From Chitinophagales bacterium (GTDB lineage: Bacteria; Bacteroidota; Bacteroidia; Chitinophagales; Chitinophagaceae), in the NCBI GenBank assembly GCA_017303855.1, contig JAFLBL010000005.1, positions 186,001-250,000 of the forward strand: a stretch of 64,000 nt of DNA, given 5' to 3'. Under the pieces are notes generated by a model that saw only the letters and a list, made by a program, of their open reading frames with translations, was not told where the DNA came from and ran no database searches. Both the position numbers and the translations under genes were made by a program. Of this stretch, positions 52,522 to 63,100 are shown piece after piece (positions within the stretch are counted from its first letter, which is position 1; each line of letters begins with the position of its first letter).

Positions 52522-53991
52522 ATGCAGCAACTGGTAGAAAATATCAAACTACTCTATACGAACTGGAAAGGCCAGGCACCGGACAGTGTGGATCTCCTGC
52601 CCCAGAGCGGAAGTGAACGTCGTTATTTCCGGGTTCATGGAAAAGAGGGCGCTGTAATTGGAACCTACGGGGCCAATTGCAAGGAAAATGACTCCTTCAT
52701 TTATTTCTCCGGCCACTTTAAGGAAAAGGGACTGGCGGTGCCGGCAATTTTTGCCATCAGCGAAGACAACCAGTATTACCTGCAGGAGGATTTTGGCAAT
52801 ACCTCATTGCTGAATCATCTCGAAAGCAAGGGACTTACCGATGAAGTATATGCGCTTTTCAAAAAAAGCCTGGAAGCCCTGGCGCAATTACAGGTGAAAG
52901 GGGATGAAGGACTGAATTATGATAATTGCCTGACCAACCGGGAATTTGGCAAACAGGCTATCATGGCTGATCTGCTTTATTTCAAATATTATTTCCTGGA
53001 TGCCTTGCGCAAACCCTATGATAAACAGAAGCTGATTGACGACTTTGAAGCGCTGAGCAATTACCTCACCCATACGGAATACAAATATTTCATGTTCCGC
53101 GATTTTCAAAGCCGGAACATAATGGTTACGGAAGACAATGAAGTACATTTCATCGATTACCAGGGCGGTATGAAAGGCGCCCCGCAATACGATGTGGCCT
53201 CCATGCTCTGGCAGGCACGCGCCAACCTGCCGGATAAATGGAAATACGATTTGCTGGAAGATTATATTGACGCGTTTGAAAATGTAGTAGGTCAGCCGGT
53301 AAACCGGAATATTTTCCAGAGTCAGTACAACGGGTATGTACTGATCCGTCTGCTGCAGGTATTGGGCGCCTATGGTTTCCGTGGATTGTTTGAACGAAAA
53401 GCGCAGTTTCTCACCAGTATTCCGCTGGCACTCCGGAACCTGAAAGAATTTTTCAGTCACCAGCACCTGGGTATTTCGGTTCCCGAGTTCAGTAAGGTAC
53501 TGGATCTTTGCGTGGCCGATGAAATCATACAACAGTTTACCCCGACACAAGCCACTGAAGAAACACCGCTCGTCATCAAAGTGCACAGTTTCTCTTACCG
53601 CAAGGGATTACCATCCGACAACAGCGGCAATGGTGGCGGATTTATTTTTGACTGCCGGGGCATTCTCAACCCGGGCCGTATTGACCATATGAAAACACAG
53701 ACAGGACGTGATAAAGATGTAAAGGACTTCCTGGAACAACAGACTAAAATGCCGGATTTCCTCAACAGTGTGTTTGATATTGTGGATATCACCGTGGAGG
53801 AATATATTAAACGTGATTTTGAAAGTCTGATGATCAGTTTCGGCTGTACCGGCGGACAACACCGCAGTGTATATGCCGCCGATGCGATGGCCAGGCATTT
53901 ACGTAATAAGTTCAAGGTAAAAATTGAATTAGTGCATATTGAACAGGAGGCTAAAAACTGGCACAATCCTCTGCCGGAAAAAAAGGCATGA
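52522..53991 (+). CDS. amgK: AmgK-like sugar 1-kinase fused to a RapZ C-terminal domain
   Basis: 489 residues from the ATG at 52522. The N-terminal 330 residues are an aminoglycoside phosphotransferase-like kinase: [37 protein letters not shown], the catalytic loop [11 protein letters not shown] and the metal-binding [18 protein letters not shown]. AmgK phosphorylates MurNAc and GlcNAc at C1. From about residue 350 a RapZ C-terminal domain follows: [30 protein letters not shown], and [19 protein letters not shown] near 440. In RapZ this domain binds glucosamine-6-phosphate. Fusion suggests that an amino-sugar phosphate controls the kinase; that is inference. The stop overlaps the murU start (ATGA). 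Confidence 0.9.
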   Translation: MQQLVENIKLLYTNWKGQAPDSVDLLPQSGSERRYFRVHGKEGAVIGTYGANCKENDSFIYFSGHFKEKGLAVPAIFAISEDNQYYLQEDFGNTSLLNHLESKGLTDEVYALFKKSLEALAQLQVKGDEGLNYDNCLTNREFGKQAIMADLLYFKYYFLDALRKPYDKQKLIDDFEALSNYLTHTEYKYFMFRDFQSRNIMVTEDNEVHFIDYQGGMKGAPQYDVASMLWQARANLPDKWKYDLLEDYIDAFENVVGQPVNRNIFQSQYNGYVLIRLLQVLGAYGFRGLFERKAQFLTSIPLALRNLKEFFSHQHLGISVPEFSKVLDLCVADEIIQQFTPTQATEETPLVIKVHSFSYRKGLPSDNSGNGGGFIFDCRGILNPGRIDHMKTQTGRDKDVKDFLEQQTKMPDFLNSVFDIVDITVEEYIKRDFESLMISFGCTGGQHRSVYAADAMARHLRNKFKVKIELVHIEQEAKNWHNPLPEKKA

Positions 53992-54713
53992 AAGCAATGA
54001 TATTCGCGGCGGGGCTGGGTACCCGCTTCAAACCCTGGACAGATCATCATCCGAAGGCATTGGCGGAAGTGAATCACAAACCGTTGCTGCAACGAAACAT
54101 TGAATACCTGCAGCAGTATGGCATTCAGGATGTGATCGTCAACGTCCATCATTTTGCCGGTCAGATTGAAGAAGCGGTTGCCTGCCATAAAGGATGGGGC
54201 AGCCGTGTTGTGATCAGTGATGAACGGGAGGTGGTACTCGAAACCGGCGGGGGGCTGCTGAAAGCCCGCGAACTGTTTACCCCCGGCGAGCGATTCCTTA
54301 CCTGCAACGCGGATATACTAACGGATCTGAATATACGCAAACTACTCCGCTTTCATGAAACACAACAGGCGCTGATCAGTTTTGGCGTAACCGGCCGACC
54401 TTCGTCCCGTGTATTATTGTTCGACGAAGAAAACAGGCTTTGTGGCTGGCGGAATGTACAAACCGGGGAGGAACGTATTTCCATTGCAAAGCCTGGCCTG
54501 GTGGCAAAAGCCTATAGTTGTGTAGTGGTGTTTAATTATGAAGTATTTGAGCTGATGAAAAAAGCCGGTTTTAGCGGCAAGTTTTCCCTGATTGATGTTT
54601 ATCTGAAACTCGCGGCCAATCACCGTATACTGGGCTATGACCATAGCGGCGACCGGCTGGTGGATGTGGGAAAGCCGGAGAGTGTGGGAAAGGCGGAAGA
54701 ACTGTTTAAGTAA
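53988..54713 (+). CDS. murU: MurU-like sugar-1-phosphate uridylyltransferase
   Basis: 241 residues. [20 protein letters not shown] is the nucleotidyltransferase signature, followed by HPKALAEVNHKPLLQRNIEY with the conserved Lys. VLETGGGLLKARELFTPGER, FLTCNADILTDLNIRKLL (metal-binding Asp) and SLIDVYLKLAANHRILGYDH complete the fold. It is shorter than other NDP-sugar pyrophosphorylases, as MurU is. MurU converts MurNAc-1-phosphate and UTP to UDP-MurNAc and so bypasses MurA/MurB. Coupled to amgK by a four-base overlap. The same fold also serves other sugar-1-phosphates. Confidence 0.88.
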   Translation: MKAMIFAAGLGTRFKPWTDHHPKALAEVNHKPLLQRNIEYLQQYGIQDVIVNVHHFAGQIEEAVACHKGWGSRVVISDEREVVLETGGGLLKARELFTPGERFLTCNADILTDLNIRKLLRFHETQQALISFGVTGRPSSRVLLFDEENRLCGWRNVQTGEERISIAKPGLVAKAYSCVVVFNYEVFELMKKAGFSGKFSLIDVYLKLAANHRILGYDHSGDRLVDVGKPESVGKAEELFK

Positions 54714-54781
54714 GTACGAGGTACGAAAGTGGGCTCACAACTGACATCTGAATCAAGTTTATATTCCTAAATATTGTCCGT

Positions 54782-56734
54782 ATGAAGAAATTCACACTAG
54801 TTCTATCCGGTCTGTTATTGCTGATCACCGGATTTTCGCAATCCGTATATAATCACAAGGAAGCTTTTCATCCACAGTTTTATCCGGCACCGGGTAACCC
54901 ATACCGGAGTGCCAGCGGAGAACCGGGTCCGGCTTACTGGCAGAACAGGGCGGATTACAGTATCCAATGCACACTGGATACCGCAACACATACGGTAACC
55001 GGGGAAGTAACCATTACCTATACCAATAACAGCCCGGATTATTTACGGTTTCTGTGGCTGCAACTGGATCAGAACATATATAAAAGTGATTCCCGGGGGT
55101 CGGCCACTACCACCCAGGCAGGCGGTCGCTGGGCCAACGGGCAATTTACCAATGGATATACCATTACCGGAATAAAACTGGAGACCGATGGCATAACCCA
55201 TAACCCGAATGATACAATGATAACGGATACGCGTATGCGCATCGTACTGAAGGATCAGCTGGAAACCGGGGAACAGGTAAAAATAAAAATAGCTTACCGG
55301 TTTGTAATTCCTGAATATGGTACGGACCGGATGGGGCGTCTGCAGACAAAAAATGGTATTGTTTATGAAGTAGCCCAGTGGTTTCCCCGCATGTGCGTAT
55401 ATGATGATATCCAGGGCTGGAACACGCTTCCCTATATTGGCGCCGGTGAATTTTACCTGGAATATGGAAATATTGAATTCAGTATCACCGCCCCTTCAGA
55501 CCTGATCGTGGTGGGTTCCGGTGAATTGCTGAATCCGCAGGACTGTTATACCCCCGAACAAATGAAGCGATGGGAAGCCGCAGCAGCCAGTGACAAAACA
55601 GTCGCCATCCGCAGTGAAAAAGAAGTAAAAGACAAAAACTCCAGACCTAAAACGGCAAACTGCACCTGGCGTTTTTTCGTTAAAAACACCCGTGATGCAG
55701 CCTGGGCCGCTTCTAAGGCATTTGTACAGGACGCGGCCAGCATTCAATTGCCCGACCCTGCAAAAAAATGTATGGCCATCAGTGTATACCCGGTGGAAAG
55801 TATCACTAAAAACGGCTGGCAACGGTCAACGGAATTTGTAAAAGCCAGTATTGAATTTTATTCGAAAACCTATTTTGAATTCCCCTACCCGGCGGCCACC
55901 AATGTGGCCGGTATCGTGGGAGGGATGGAATACCCGGGTATTGTGTTCTGCAGTTCAGGCTCTTCGGGCGGCGATCTCTGGGGCGTAACCGATCATGAAT
56001 TCGGTCATACCTGGTTTCCCATGATTGTCGGCAGTAATGAACGTAAATATGCCTGGATGGATGAGGGCTTCAACACCTTCATCAATGATTTCTCAACCGC
56101 CGCATTCAATAAAGGTGAATTCAAACAACAGAGTTATTTCGACGATCCGAATTCCCCGTTTATGATTCAATATACATTCGGAGAAAACATGGACGAACTG
56201 TATACCACGCCCGATGTGATGCAGCAGGACAACCTGGGTGTGGCCGCCTATATGAAACCCGCACAAATGCTGCATGCTTTACGGAATGTAGTACTCGGGG
56301 AAAAGCGTTTTGACGGCGCCTTCCGGGAATATATCCGCCGCTGGGCCTTCAAACATCCTACCCCATGGGATTTCTTTCATACAATTGAAAATGTGAGTGG
56401 AGAAGACCTTAGCTGGTTCTGGAGAGGCTGGGTGCTGAACAAATGGAAACTGGATCAGGCGGTAAAATCCGTTACGGCGATTGATGGCAAACCGGAAAAC
56501 GGAAGCGAAATCACCATAATCAATAAAGATAAAATGGTGATGCCGGTACTGCTCCGTGTGAAAGAAACCAATGGAAAAATACACGAGATCATACTCCCTG
56601 TGGAGATCTGGCAGCGGGGTGCCGAATGGATCTTTACCGTACCCAGCACCAGCGAAATAAAAGAAGTAACGATCGATCCTGATAAAAAATTACCGGATGC
56701 AGACAGGACGAATAACGGGTGGAAGAGGAGTTAG
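54782..56734 (+). CDS. Secreted M1-family metallopeptidase
   Basis: 650 residues. MKKFTLVLSGLLLLITGFSQ is a signal peptide. NVAGIVGGMEYPGIVFCSSG contains the GxMEN-like exopeptidase element in the form GGMEYPG. The zinc site is HEFGH with His405 and His409 (VTDHEFGHTWFPMIVGSN) and Glu428 (WMDEGFNTFIND). An N-terminal beta-domain lies before it and an alpha-helical segment after it. There is no C-terminal ERAP-like domain and no T9SS signal. Family members release N-terminal residues from peptides; the GGMEYPG form is usual for Bacteroidota homologues. It follows murU by 68 bases and is probably independently transcribed. Confidence 0.93.
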   Translation: MKKFTLVLSGLLLLITGFSQSVYNHKEAFHPQFYPAPGNPYRSASGEPGPAYWQNRADYSIQCTLDTATHTVTGEVTITYTNNSPDYLRFLWLQLDQNIYKSDSRGSATTTQAGGRWANGQFTNGYTITGIKLETDGITHNPNDTMITDTRMRIVLKDQLETGEQVKIKIAYRFVIPEYGTDRMGRLQTKNGIVYEVAQWFPRMCVYDDIQGWNTLPYIGAGEFYLEYGNIEFSITAPSDLIVVGSGELLNPQDCYTPEQMKRWEAAAASDKTVAIRSEKEVKDKNSRPKTANCTWRFFVKNTRDAAWAASKAFVQDAASIQLPDPAKKCMAISVYPVESITKNGWQRSTEFVKASIEFYSKTYFEFPYPAATNVAGIVGGMEYPGIVFCSSGSSGGDLWGVTDHEFGHTWFPMIVGSNERKYAWMDEGFNTFINDFSTAAFNKGEFKQQSYFDDPNSPFMIQYTFGENMDELYTTPDVMQQDNLGVAAYMKPAQMLHALRNVVLGEKRFDGAFREYIRRWAFKHPTPWDFFHTIENVSGEDLSWFWRGWVLNKWKLDQAVKSVTAIDGKPENGSEITIINKDKMVMPVLLRVKETNGKIHEIILPVEIWQRGAEWIFTVPSTSEIKEVTIDPDKKLPDADRTNNGWKRS

Positions 56735-56838
56735 TCGGGAGTCGGGAGTCGGGAGTCCGGAGTCCGGAGTCGGGAGTCCGGAGTCCGGAGTCCGGAGTCC
56801 GGAGTCGGGAGTCCGGAGACGGGAGTCGGGAGTCGGAT
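56735..56838. repeat. Tandem repeat (period 7, GGGAGTC/CGGAGTC)
   Basis: About fourteen heptamers GGGAGTC and CGGAGTC begin immediately after the stop codon of the M1 peptidase. The following 50 bases have a related GTACTTC heptamer array. No coding sequence lies between here and the convergent metallophosphoesterase. Confidence 0.85.
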
Positions 56839-56891
56839 GCGAAGCCTTCGTACTTCGTACCCCGTACTTCGTACTTCGTAACCCGTACTTA

Positions 56892-57956
56892 CTAAATTAG
56901 TTTTTTCCATTCCAGCAGTTCCCTGCCTTTTTCAGCGGACCATTTGATCAGGCGGATTTCTTCTCCGGCCAGTTCGATCCCGGTAATATCACCGTCATGA
57001 AAACAACAGCAGCCGGTGTTGAAGTAGGAAGGCTTCATGTGCATATAGTCAACAGCCACAGCGGTGAAGTCCTGTTCCCGGATGCGGATTTCTTTGCGCA
57101 GCGCTTCTTCTTTCGTACTGCTTTTTTCAGCCATGGCTTCCTGAAAATTCTTATATAAACGTTCCAGGTGTGTGAGCGAGGAAAATACCGGTTGATGAGT
57201 ATGACCGGTAATCAGGAGCAGCTCCTCTTTCCCCGCACTCCATTCATACATCAGGTGGTTGTGGACGGTTTTCTTTTCCGTATCCCAGGCCGGTGTATTG
57301 GGATTAATCCGCAGCCAGGCCTGTAATGGAGCCCAGATATTCGCAATGAAAAATTTACTGAACCAGTTGCCGTCGGACTGCGCATCACCCTGGTGGCCGT
57401 GGGTAAGAAACAGCCGAGAGCCCTCCCTGGTTACAGGCTGGAGAATCAATCCCTCGTACACACGAAGTTTTTCTCCATAGATGTCTTTGAGGTGCCAGGC
57501 GGCCAGGGGATCATTGTCCCAGAACAGATCATGATTGCCGAAGATTTTGATAAACCGGTTGCCCACCAGAAAATTCCGCTCCGCTGCAAAAGCGGCTTTG
57601 TTATGTTTTTTTACCTGCCAGATACTGTTTTCCCACAGCTCTTCACTGTCGCCCAGGTTGATATACGTGTATCCCTGATTGTTATAATGTTCCAGTGCCT
57701 TTATATAATTGGATTCCGAACCGGTAAAGTCATCCGCCCCGTTGCGGCGGCCTTTGTGCTGATCGGAGAAAATAATAAACCGGTCCTTCTCCGGTTCAAA
57801 AGGCAGCAGGAGCCCTCGTTTACCGGGTTGTTCCTCAATCGCTGTATACAGTGCATCCAGTGCTGCAAATACTTTTTCCCGCTGTGGTCTGGCCGAAAAG
57901 CGACGGACCGCCCAGCGAACGGGCTTGTATAATATGGAACGAAAGATATTGCGCAT
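56892..57956 (-). CDS. Metallophosphoesterase
   Basis: 354 residues. All five motifs of the calcineurin-like fold are present: FIIFSDQHKGRR (Asp-x-His), YINLGDSEELWEN (GD), IKIFGNHDLFWD (GNHD), RLFLTHGHQGDAQSDG (GHxH-like His) and LLITGHTHQPVFSS (GHTH). The first 35 residues are basic and amphipathic (ILYKPVRWAVRRFSARP), probably allowing membrane contact. This group includes UDP-2,3-diacylglucosamine hydrolase-like and uncharacterised phosphodiesterases; the length fits the latter. It is convergent with the M1 gene. Substrate unknown. Confidence 0.9.
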   Translation of the reverse strand: MRNIFRSILYKPVRWAVRRFSARPQREKVFAALDALYTAIEEQPGKRGLLLPFEPEKDRFIIFSDQHKGRRNGADDFTGSESNYIKALEHYNNQGYTYINLGDSEELWENSIWQVKKHNKAAFAAERNFLVGNRFIKIFGNHDLFWDNDPLAAWHLKDIYGEKLRVYEGLILQPVTREGSRLFLTHGHQGDAQSDGNWFSKFFIANIWAPLQAWLRINPNTPAWDTEKKTVHNHLMYEWSAGKEELLLITGHTHQPVFSSLTHLERLYKNFQEAMAEKSSTKEEALRKEIRIREQDFTAVAVDYMHMKPSYFNTGCCCFHDGDITGIELAGEEIRLIKWSAEKGRELLEWKKLI

Positions 57957-58334
57957 GGAGGTGCCAAGTTACGGAAAACAAGTACGAGGTACGAGGTACG
58001 AAGTACGAAGTACGGCGATTATATTTATCTTCCCGTTATTGGCAACTGAAGCCAGGTTGAAAGGTTGAGAAGTTGAAAAGGACGCTCTGATGAAACCATA
58101 CGCCCTGGCAGCTGGCACCTGACATCTCACATCTCTCAACTCACATCTCTCTTCTCACACATAGAGACATAGGTACATAGGTGCACATAGAAGAAAGTGA
58201 GAGAGGTTCAAAGGTTGTAATATTGATTTCAGCAGAGACAACATAGAAATTCGCTGCTGCGCAGCAATACGAAATGCTTCCGGCACCCGGCACCTGACAT
58301 CTCACAACTCACCTCTCACATCTCATATCAGATT
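57957..58334. repeat. Repeat-rich intergenic region
   Basis: This 378-base spacer starts with a GTACGAG/GTACGAA heptamer array, then AGGTTGAAAGG words, then TCACATCTC arrays in two blocks, and ACATAGGTGCACATAG words. A short palindrome GCTGCTGCGCAGCAAT lies near 58,255. No coding potential of note and no promoter that I could identify for the metallophosphoesterase. Confidence 0.7.
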
Positions 58335-58367
58335 AAAAAAAAAGCCGCCTTTTACAAGACAGCCTTT
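58335..58367 (-). terminator. Terminator of the large BNR/Ig-like gene
   Basis: On the minus strand AAAGGCTG pairs with CGGCTTTT around a 12-base loop and is followed by nine T residues. It lies 20 bases after the stop codon of the large gene. Confidence 0.75.
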
Positions 58368-58387
58368 TCATATTCCATAAAATAAAA

Positions 58388-61300
58388 TTACCACACATGA
58401 ACTTTTCCTTCAGCCAGTTTTTTGCCTGTAGCATCTCCTACCGATACATAGTAGATACCCCGGCTGGCCTGTACCAGGTTAACGGGGATCAGGGTATAGG
58501 GGCCGGAGATGGGGAAGAGTTTATCGAATACCCTGGCGCCTTTTGAATCAAAGACCACAATACGGCGTTGAGCGCCGGCATTACCATTGTTATAGTAAGA
58601 CACGGTAAAATTGCCGTCATTCGGGCTCGGGAAAATAAAGAGCCGGTCACTTATATCGGCCGTAAGCGTGACCACTGGTGAAAGTGCGGAACAGAATAAT
58701 CCGCTGGTCCATGTTTCACGTATACCCACCTGATAAGCGCCCAGGTTATTAACCGTGGCCGTGTATGTATTGCCGGCCACTGTAACCGGATTATTATCGA
58801 GAGTCCAGTTGGTACTGATCGTACCGCCGGTGGTACCGGAAGGGTTGGCTGTAAGCGTGGTGGTTTGTCCGGGTAATAAACTGGTCAAAGGCGCGGCCGT
58901 TAATCCAACGGTGGGCACCACCCTTACCGTAAGTATAGCGGCGGCAGAAGCCATCGGTGAACTACAGGTGTTGCTGGACAACAGGCAACGGTAACGATTA
59001 TTATTCATCACGGCTATCACACCCGTAACAGTATACGAGGAAGCATCGGCCCCGTTGATTTCAGCCCAGCTGGCACCTCCATTAGTGCTTACCTGCCATT
59101 GATAATTAATGGCCGGTACACTGCTGCCGGTTACAGTAAACGTAGCATTGGACCCCGCGCATAATTCCACATTGGCCGGAGATCCGGTAATAACTACCGG
59201 TCCATGCACTGTGAGTGTGGCAACGGCTGTTGTTACCGGAGGAGTACAGGTACCACTTACCACACACTGATACTGTGTACCATTTACGGTTACCGGCACA
59301 TTGGCAACATTCAGGGTTACGGAATTAGTCCCGCTGTAAATACCGGTATTACTGATATTCACAAATCCGGAACCTGTATTCATCTGCCATTGATAAGTCA
59401 GTCCGGTACCTGTTGCTCCCACACTAAAACTGGTATTATAGCCTGCGCAGATAGTCTGACTTGCGGGACTGCTGGTAATAGCCGGTAACGCGTTTACGGT
59501 AAGTGTGGCCGCATTGGACGCGGAGGCTGCCGCACAGGTTGTATTGGAAACGAGGCAACGGTACTGATACGTGTTTAACAACGTAGTGGCACCCGAAACC
59601 GTCAGCGTAGCCGTGGTGGCACCGCTATACAAGGCTCCATTTGTAATATTGGCAAAGCCGGCACCACTGTTTACCTGCCATTGGTACACTACACCTGTAC
59701 CGGTAGCTGTAACCGAAAAGGCGGCACTGGCACCGCTGCAAATCGTCTGGTCAATGGGATGAACGGATACTGTAGCCGGTGACACTACCGTGGCCACGGC
59801 ACAATTGCTGGTAATGGTAGTGGGTCCGCAACTGCTGGTTATCTTACAACGATAAGCTGAGTTGTTATCCCCCGCAGTAAGCGCTGCCGTGGTATACGTG
59901 GCTGAAGTGGCCCCGGCAATATTGGTAAAACTGCCTGCACAACCGGCAGGACTTGCCTCCCACTGATATGTTAATCCGGAACCACTTGCCGCAACTGTAA
60001 ATGAGACCGCACTGCCCACACATACGGTCTGACCAGCCGGTTGTCCGCTGATAGTAGCCGCAGAACTTACTGTTAATACCGCCGCATTGGAATTGGTACT
60101 GCCGCATATTGTCGATACCACGCAACGGTATTGATTATTATTCAGCACCGCTGTAACACCGTTAATCGTGTACGAGGCGGTTGTTTGTCCGGATACATTG
60201 CTCCAGCTTACACCGCCATTGGTACTCACCTGCCACTGATAGGAACCGGAAGAAAGTACACTGAATGTTACATTTTGTCCTTCGCAGACTGTCTGGTTTG
60301 CCGGCTGGGTGGAAATAACCGGTGTGCTGGCCGTAATCGTATAAGTAACCGTAGTGGTTTGCGTGCTGGCACCTGTGGCGGTACCCTGAATAGTAATATT
60401 ATAGGTACCCGGAGCGAGGGTATTCGCATTATTCAGCGTAACCACGGACGAGCTGCCCGGATTTACCGGATTGGTACCAAAACTGATACTGGTTCCTGAA
60501 GGAACGCCGGCAGTGGCCGCGAGTGTAACCGGATTGGTAAACCCACCATTGGAAACAACCGGTAATGTAACATTCATGACTGCAGGAGCAGGACAGGTGG
60601 TGCTGGCCGGAGTAGTGGCGCCAAAACTGAAACCAGACAATGGCGGAACGATAGCGGTAAATAAACCCCGGCCATGTGTAGCCGCAGCAATGGTACGATC
60701 GGAAGGTCTGTACTTAATCATATCCACCCGTACATTGGGTATGGTCAGGTTGGGACTCCATATCGTGGAAGCTCCGTTGGCCTGATCGGTTTCCCATACA
60801 CCCGCTTCCGTGGCTATATAAATTTTATTATTATCATCCGGATTAAACAATGCCCAGCGAACCGGCATATTAAGCAGGTTACCATCGATTGCGGCCCAGC
60901 TGGTGCCGCCGTTGTTGGACAACCAGACATTATTTACGCCGTAATTGGAATAAATAGCCAGCAGGTTCTGATCAGAAGTACCTGTAACTATACAATTCAC
61001 GTACCCGGTGGCTCCCGCAGGTGTAATAATTGTTTCCGCCGGTGTTGCGCCATCCGCATTATCAACACGTAAAACCCGGTTAGTGTTGGTACCCAGATAA
61101 ATCCGGTTCGCTGTATAAGGCGAGCAATGAACGGCTGATATGATAGCTCCATTTAAACCAGCCAAACTCACTAAAGATGCAGTGGTCGGCCAGCCGGGAC
61201 TAGTCTGAAAATATGTACCCGCTGGTACACTCTGCGGATCCGTCAGCCGGAATAAATTACCTCCGCTACCGGCAGCATATAAAATATTTGCTGTATTATC

Positions 61301-63001
61301 ATAATCAAACGGATTGATAAACCGTCCGAAATTTATTTCATTTGGCGCTGAACCAAATACAAAGTTAATTGATGTCCAGTTGGCTCCGCCATTCGTACTC
61401 CTTCTGTAACGGTTATAAACATAGGAACCAAACTGAAACTGCGGTTCGTTCTGGTCTATCGCGGTATAACCTCCATCTCCTCCGGTAACTTCGACCGATC
61501 CTCCCAGACCACTGCTTGTTAATTGATGAACTCCATTATCCTGTGCCCCACACAAAAAATAATTAGTTGTGGTCGGATGTATCGCCACTCCGTAAAATTG
61601 TTTTAACCGTAACCCAACGTTTCTGTCACGTATGGTCGTCCCTCCGTCTGCTGAAAAATGTATTCCGCCATCACAGGCAAAAACCAGTTTATTGCCGCCA
61701 TCCCACCATTGAATATCGTGCTGATCGGCATGTACATATTGTCCGGATGTACCTACCCATGCTGAAATCCGAACCCAGGATGTACCTCCATTGGTGGTTT
61801 TGGCACAATCAATAGCCCCAATGATGCATTCATCCGCATTCGCCGGATTAATACGTACAGACAAATCATACCAGCCCTGTCCATTAGCAAAGGCAGCCCC
61901 GGAACCACCCGCAATTACCGGAGGCGTACCGGGTGTTGCCGCCCAGTTCGCTCCTCCGTCAATGGATTTATATACATTGGGTGTTTGTCCTGCATTATCG
62001 GAAGGCAATGCATATAACACATTTCCCAATACGGCAATTTCCGCTCTTTGCGAATAAGCCGGGAAAGCCGTAGCCGGTGCATTCCAGCCACTGGCAGTTG
62101 ATACAGACTCAGGATTATCGGCATACCGGTAGGTCTGTGCAGAACCAATCCCCATAACCACATGCAGACGTCCGGGACCTGAAGTAGAACTGATCTCGAG
62201 ATCACAGATACGATTGCCGGTACTGGCAGGTGTTATATCGGTTCAGCTGGTGCCCCCGTTTACAGACCGCAACAAGCCGAATCCACGTGTAGCCAGGTAA
62301 ACATTACCCTGGTAATCACACAGGATGCGGGTGCCGAATGTATAACTGCTGGTGCTGCTTAAAAAATTCCAGGTAGCTCCGCCATCGGTACTTTTAAACA
62401 CACCCACTCCTTGTACCGCATCGGCATTGAAATAAGATTCCCCGGTACAGAAGTACATGATGTTTTGAAATCCCGGTCTGGGATCCTGGCAAAGCGCGGC
62501 AATGGCAATATTGCTCAGGTAATCCGTAACGGGTGTCCAGAGTGCCGGTGTGGCGGTAATATCCGTTGTTTTCCATAAACCCCCATCCACACCGCCGACC
62601 CATACGGTTTTCTTCGCCGGATCCAGTGAATCCACCATTGCGGAACGAACCCTGCCTGCAGTCACGCCTGCATTGGCCCGGGTATTCCCGTTCGAAGGCC
62701 CGGTGGCATCGGTATTGGGACCTCTTTCCTCCCAGCTGAGCGCATTGATCCGGCCGGCCAGACCAGCTGAACGACGTGCGGATTCAGTTTCCAGTTTAGC
62801 AATTCTGAACTGATCCCAGGGCACACGGCCCAATGCCGGATCCTTTGTTCTTTCAATTTCAAACTGGGCCATCAGTTCAGGGCCGTCATATTCATCATTC
62901 TCTTTTTCTTCATTTTTATCAGCCTGACATCCTCCAATCATAAATAAAATGGCAAGTGTCATGATGAAGCTGAACGGGGACAGGAAGTAAAATTTCTTCA
63001 T
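58388..63001 (-). pseudogene. Large BNR-repeat/Ig-like T9SS cargo protein gene, interrupted by one in-frame TGA
   Basis: One 1537-codon reading frame from the ATG at 62999-63001, broken by a TGA at 62243-62245 (codon 253). Both sides are in the same frame: before it GLLRSVNGGTS, after it TDITPASTGNRICDLEISS. Elsewhere in the protein GGTSWVRIS and GGTSWAAID occur, so the stop replaces a Trp (TGG). The N-terminus has a signal with MIGGC, a lipobox-like site. Residues 100-800 form BNR/sortilin-like repeats. About six PKD/Ig-like domains follow (CSGASAAFSVTATGTGVVYQ). The last 80 residues (LFIFPSPNDGNFTVSYYNNG onward) are a type A T9SS sorting domain. A second start at 62,161 could give a 1257-residue product without signal. 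Confidence 0.88.
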
Positions 63002-63100
63002 ATAATAATTACCCGGCTTGGGGATTTGTTTTATGGGTCACAATATATAAAAAGGCTTAAGGACTTTTGTAGAATAAATACCTGCCCTTTCTCCGATAAC

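Noticed and set aside
58388..63001. Use of TGA as a tryptophan codon to explain the interrupted large gene
   Set aside because: TGA serves as a normal stop elsewhere in the window, for example in the ATGA overlaps of the glycosyltransferases and of amgK-murU and at the end of the YkuK-like gene.
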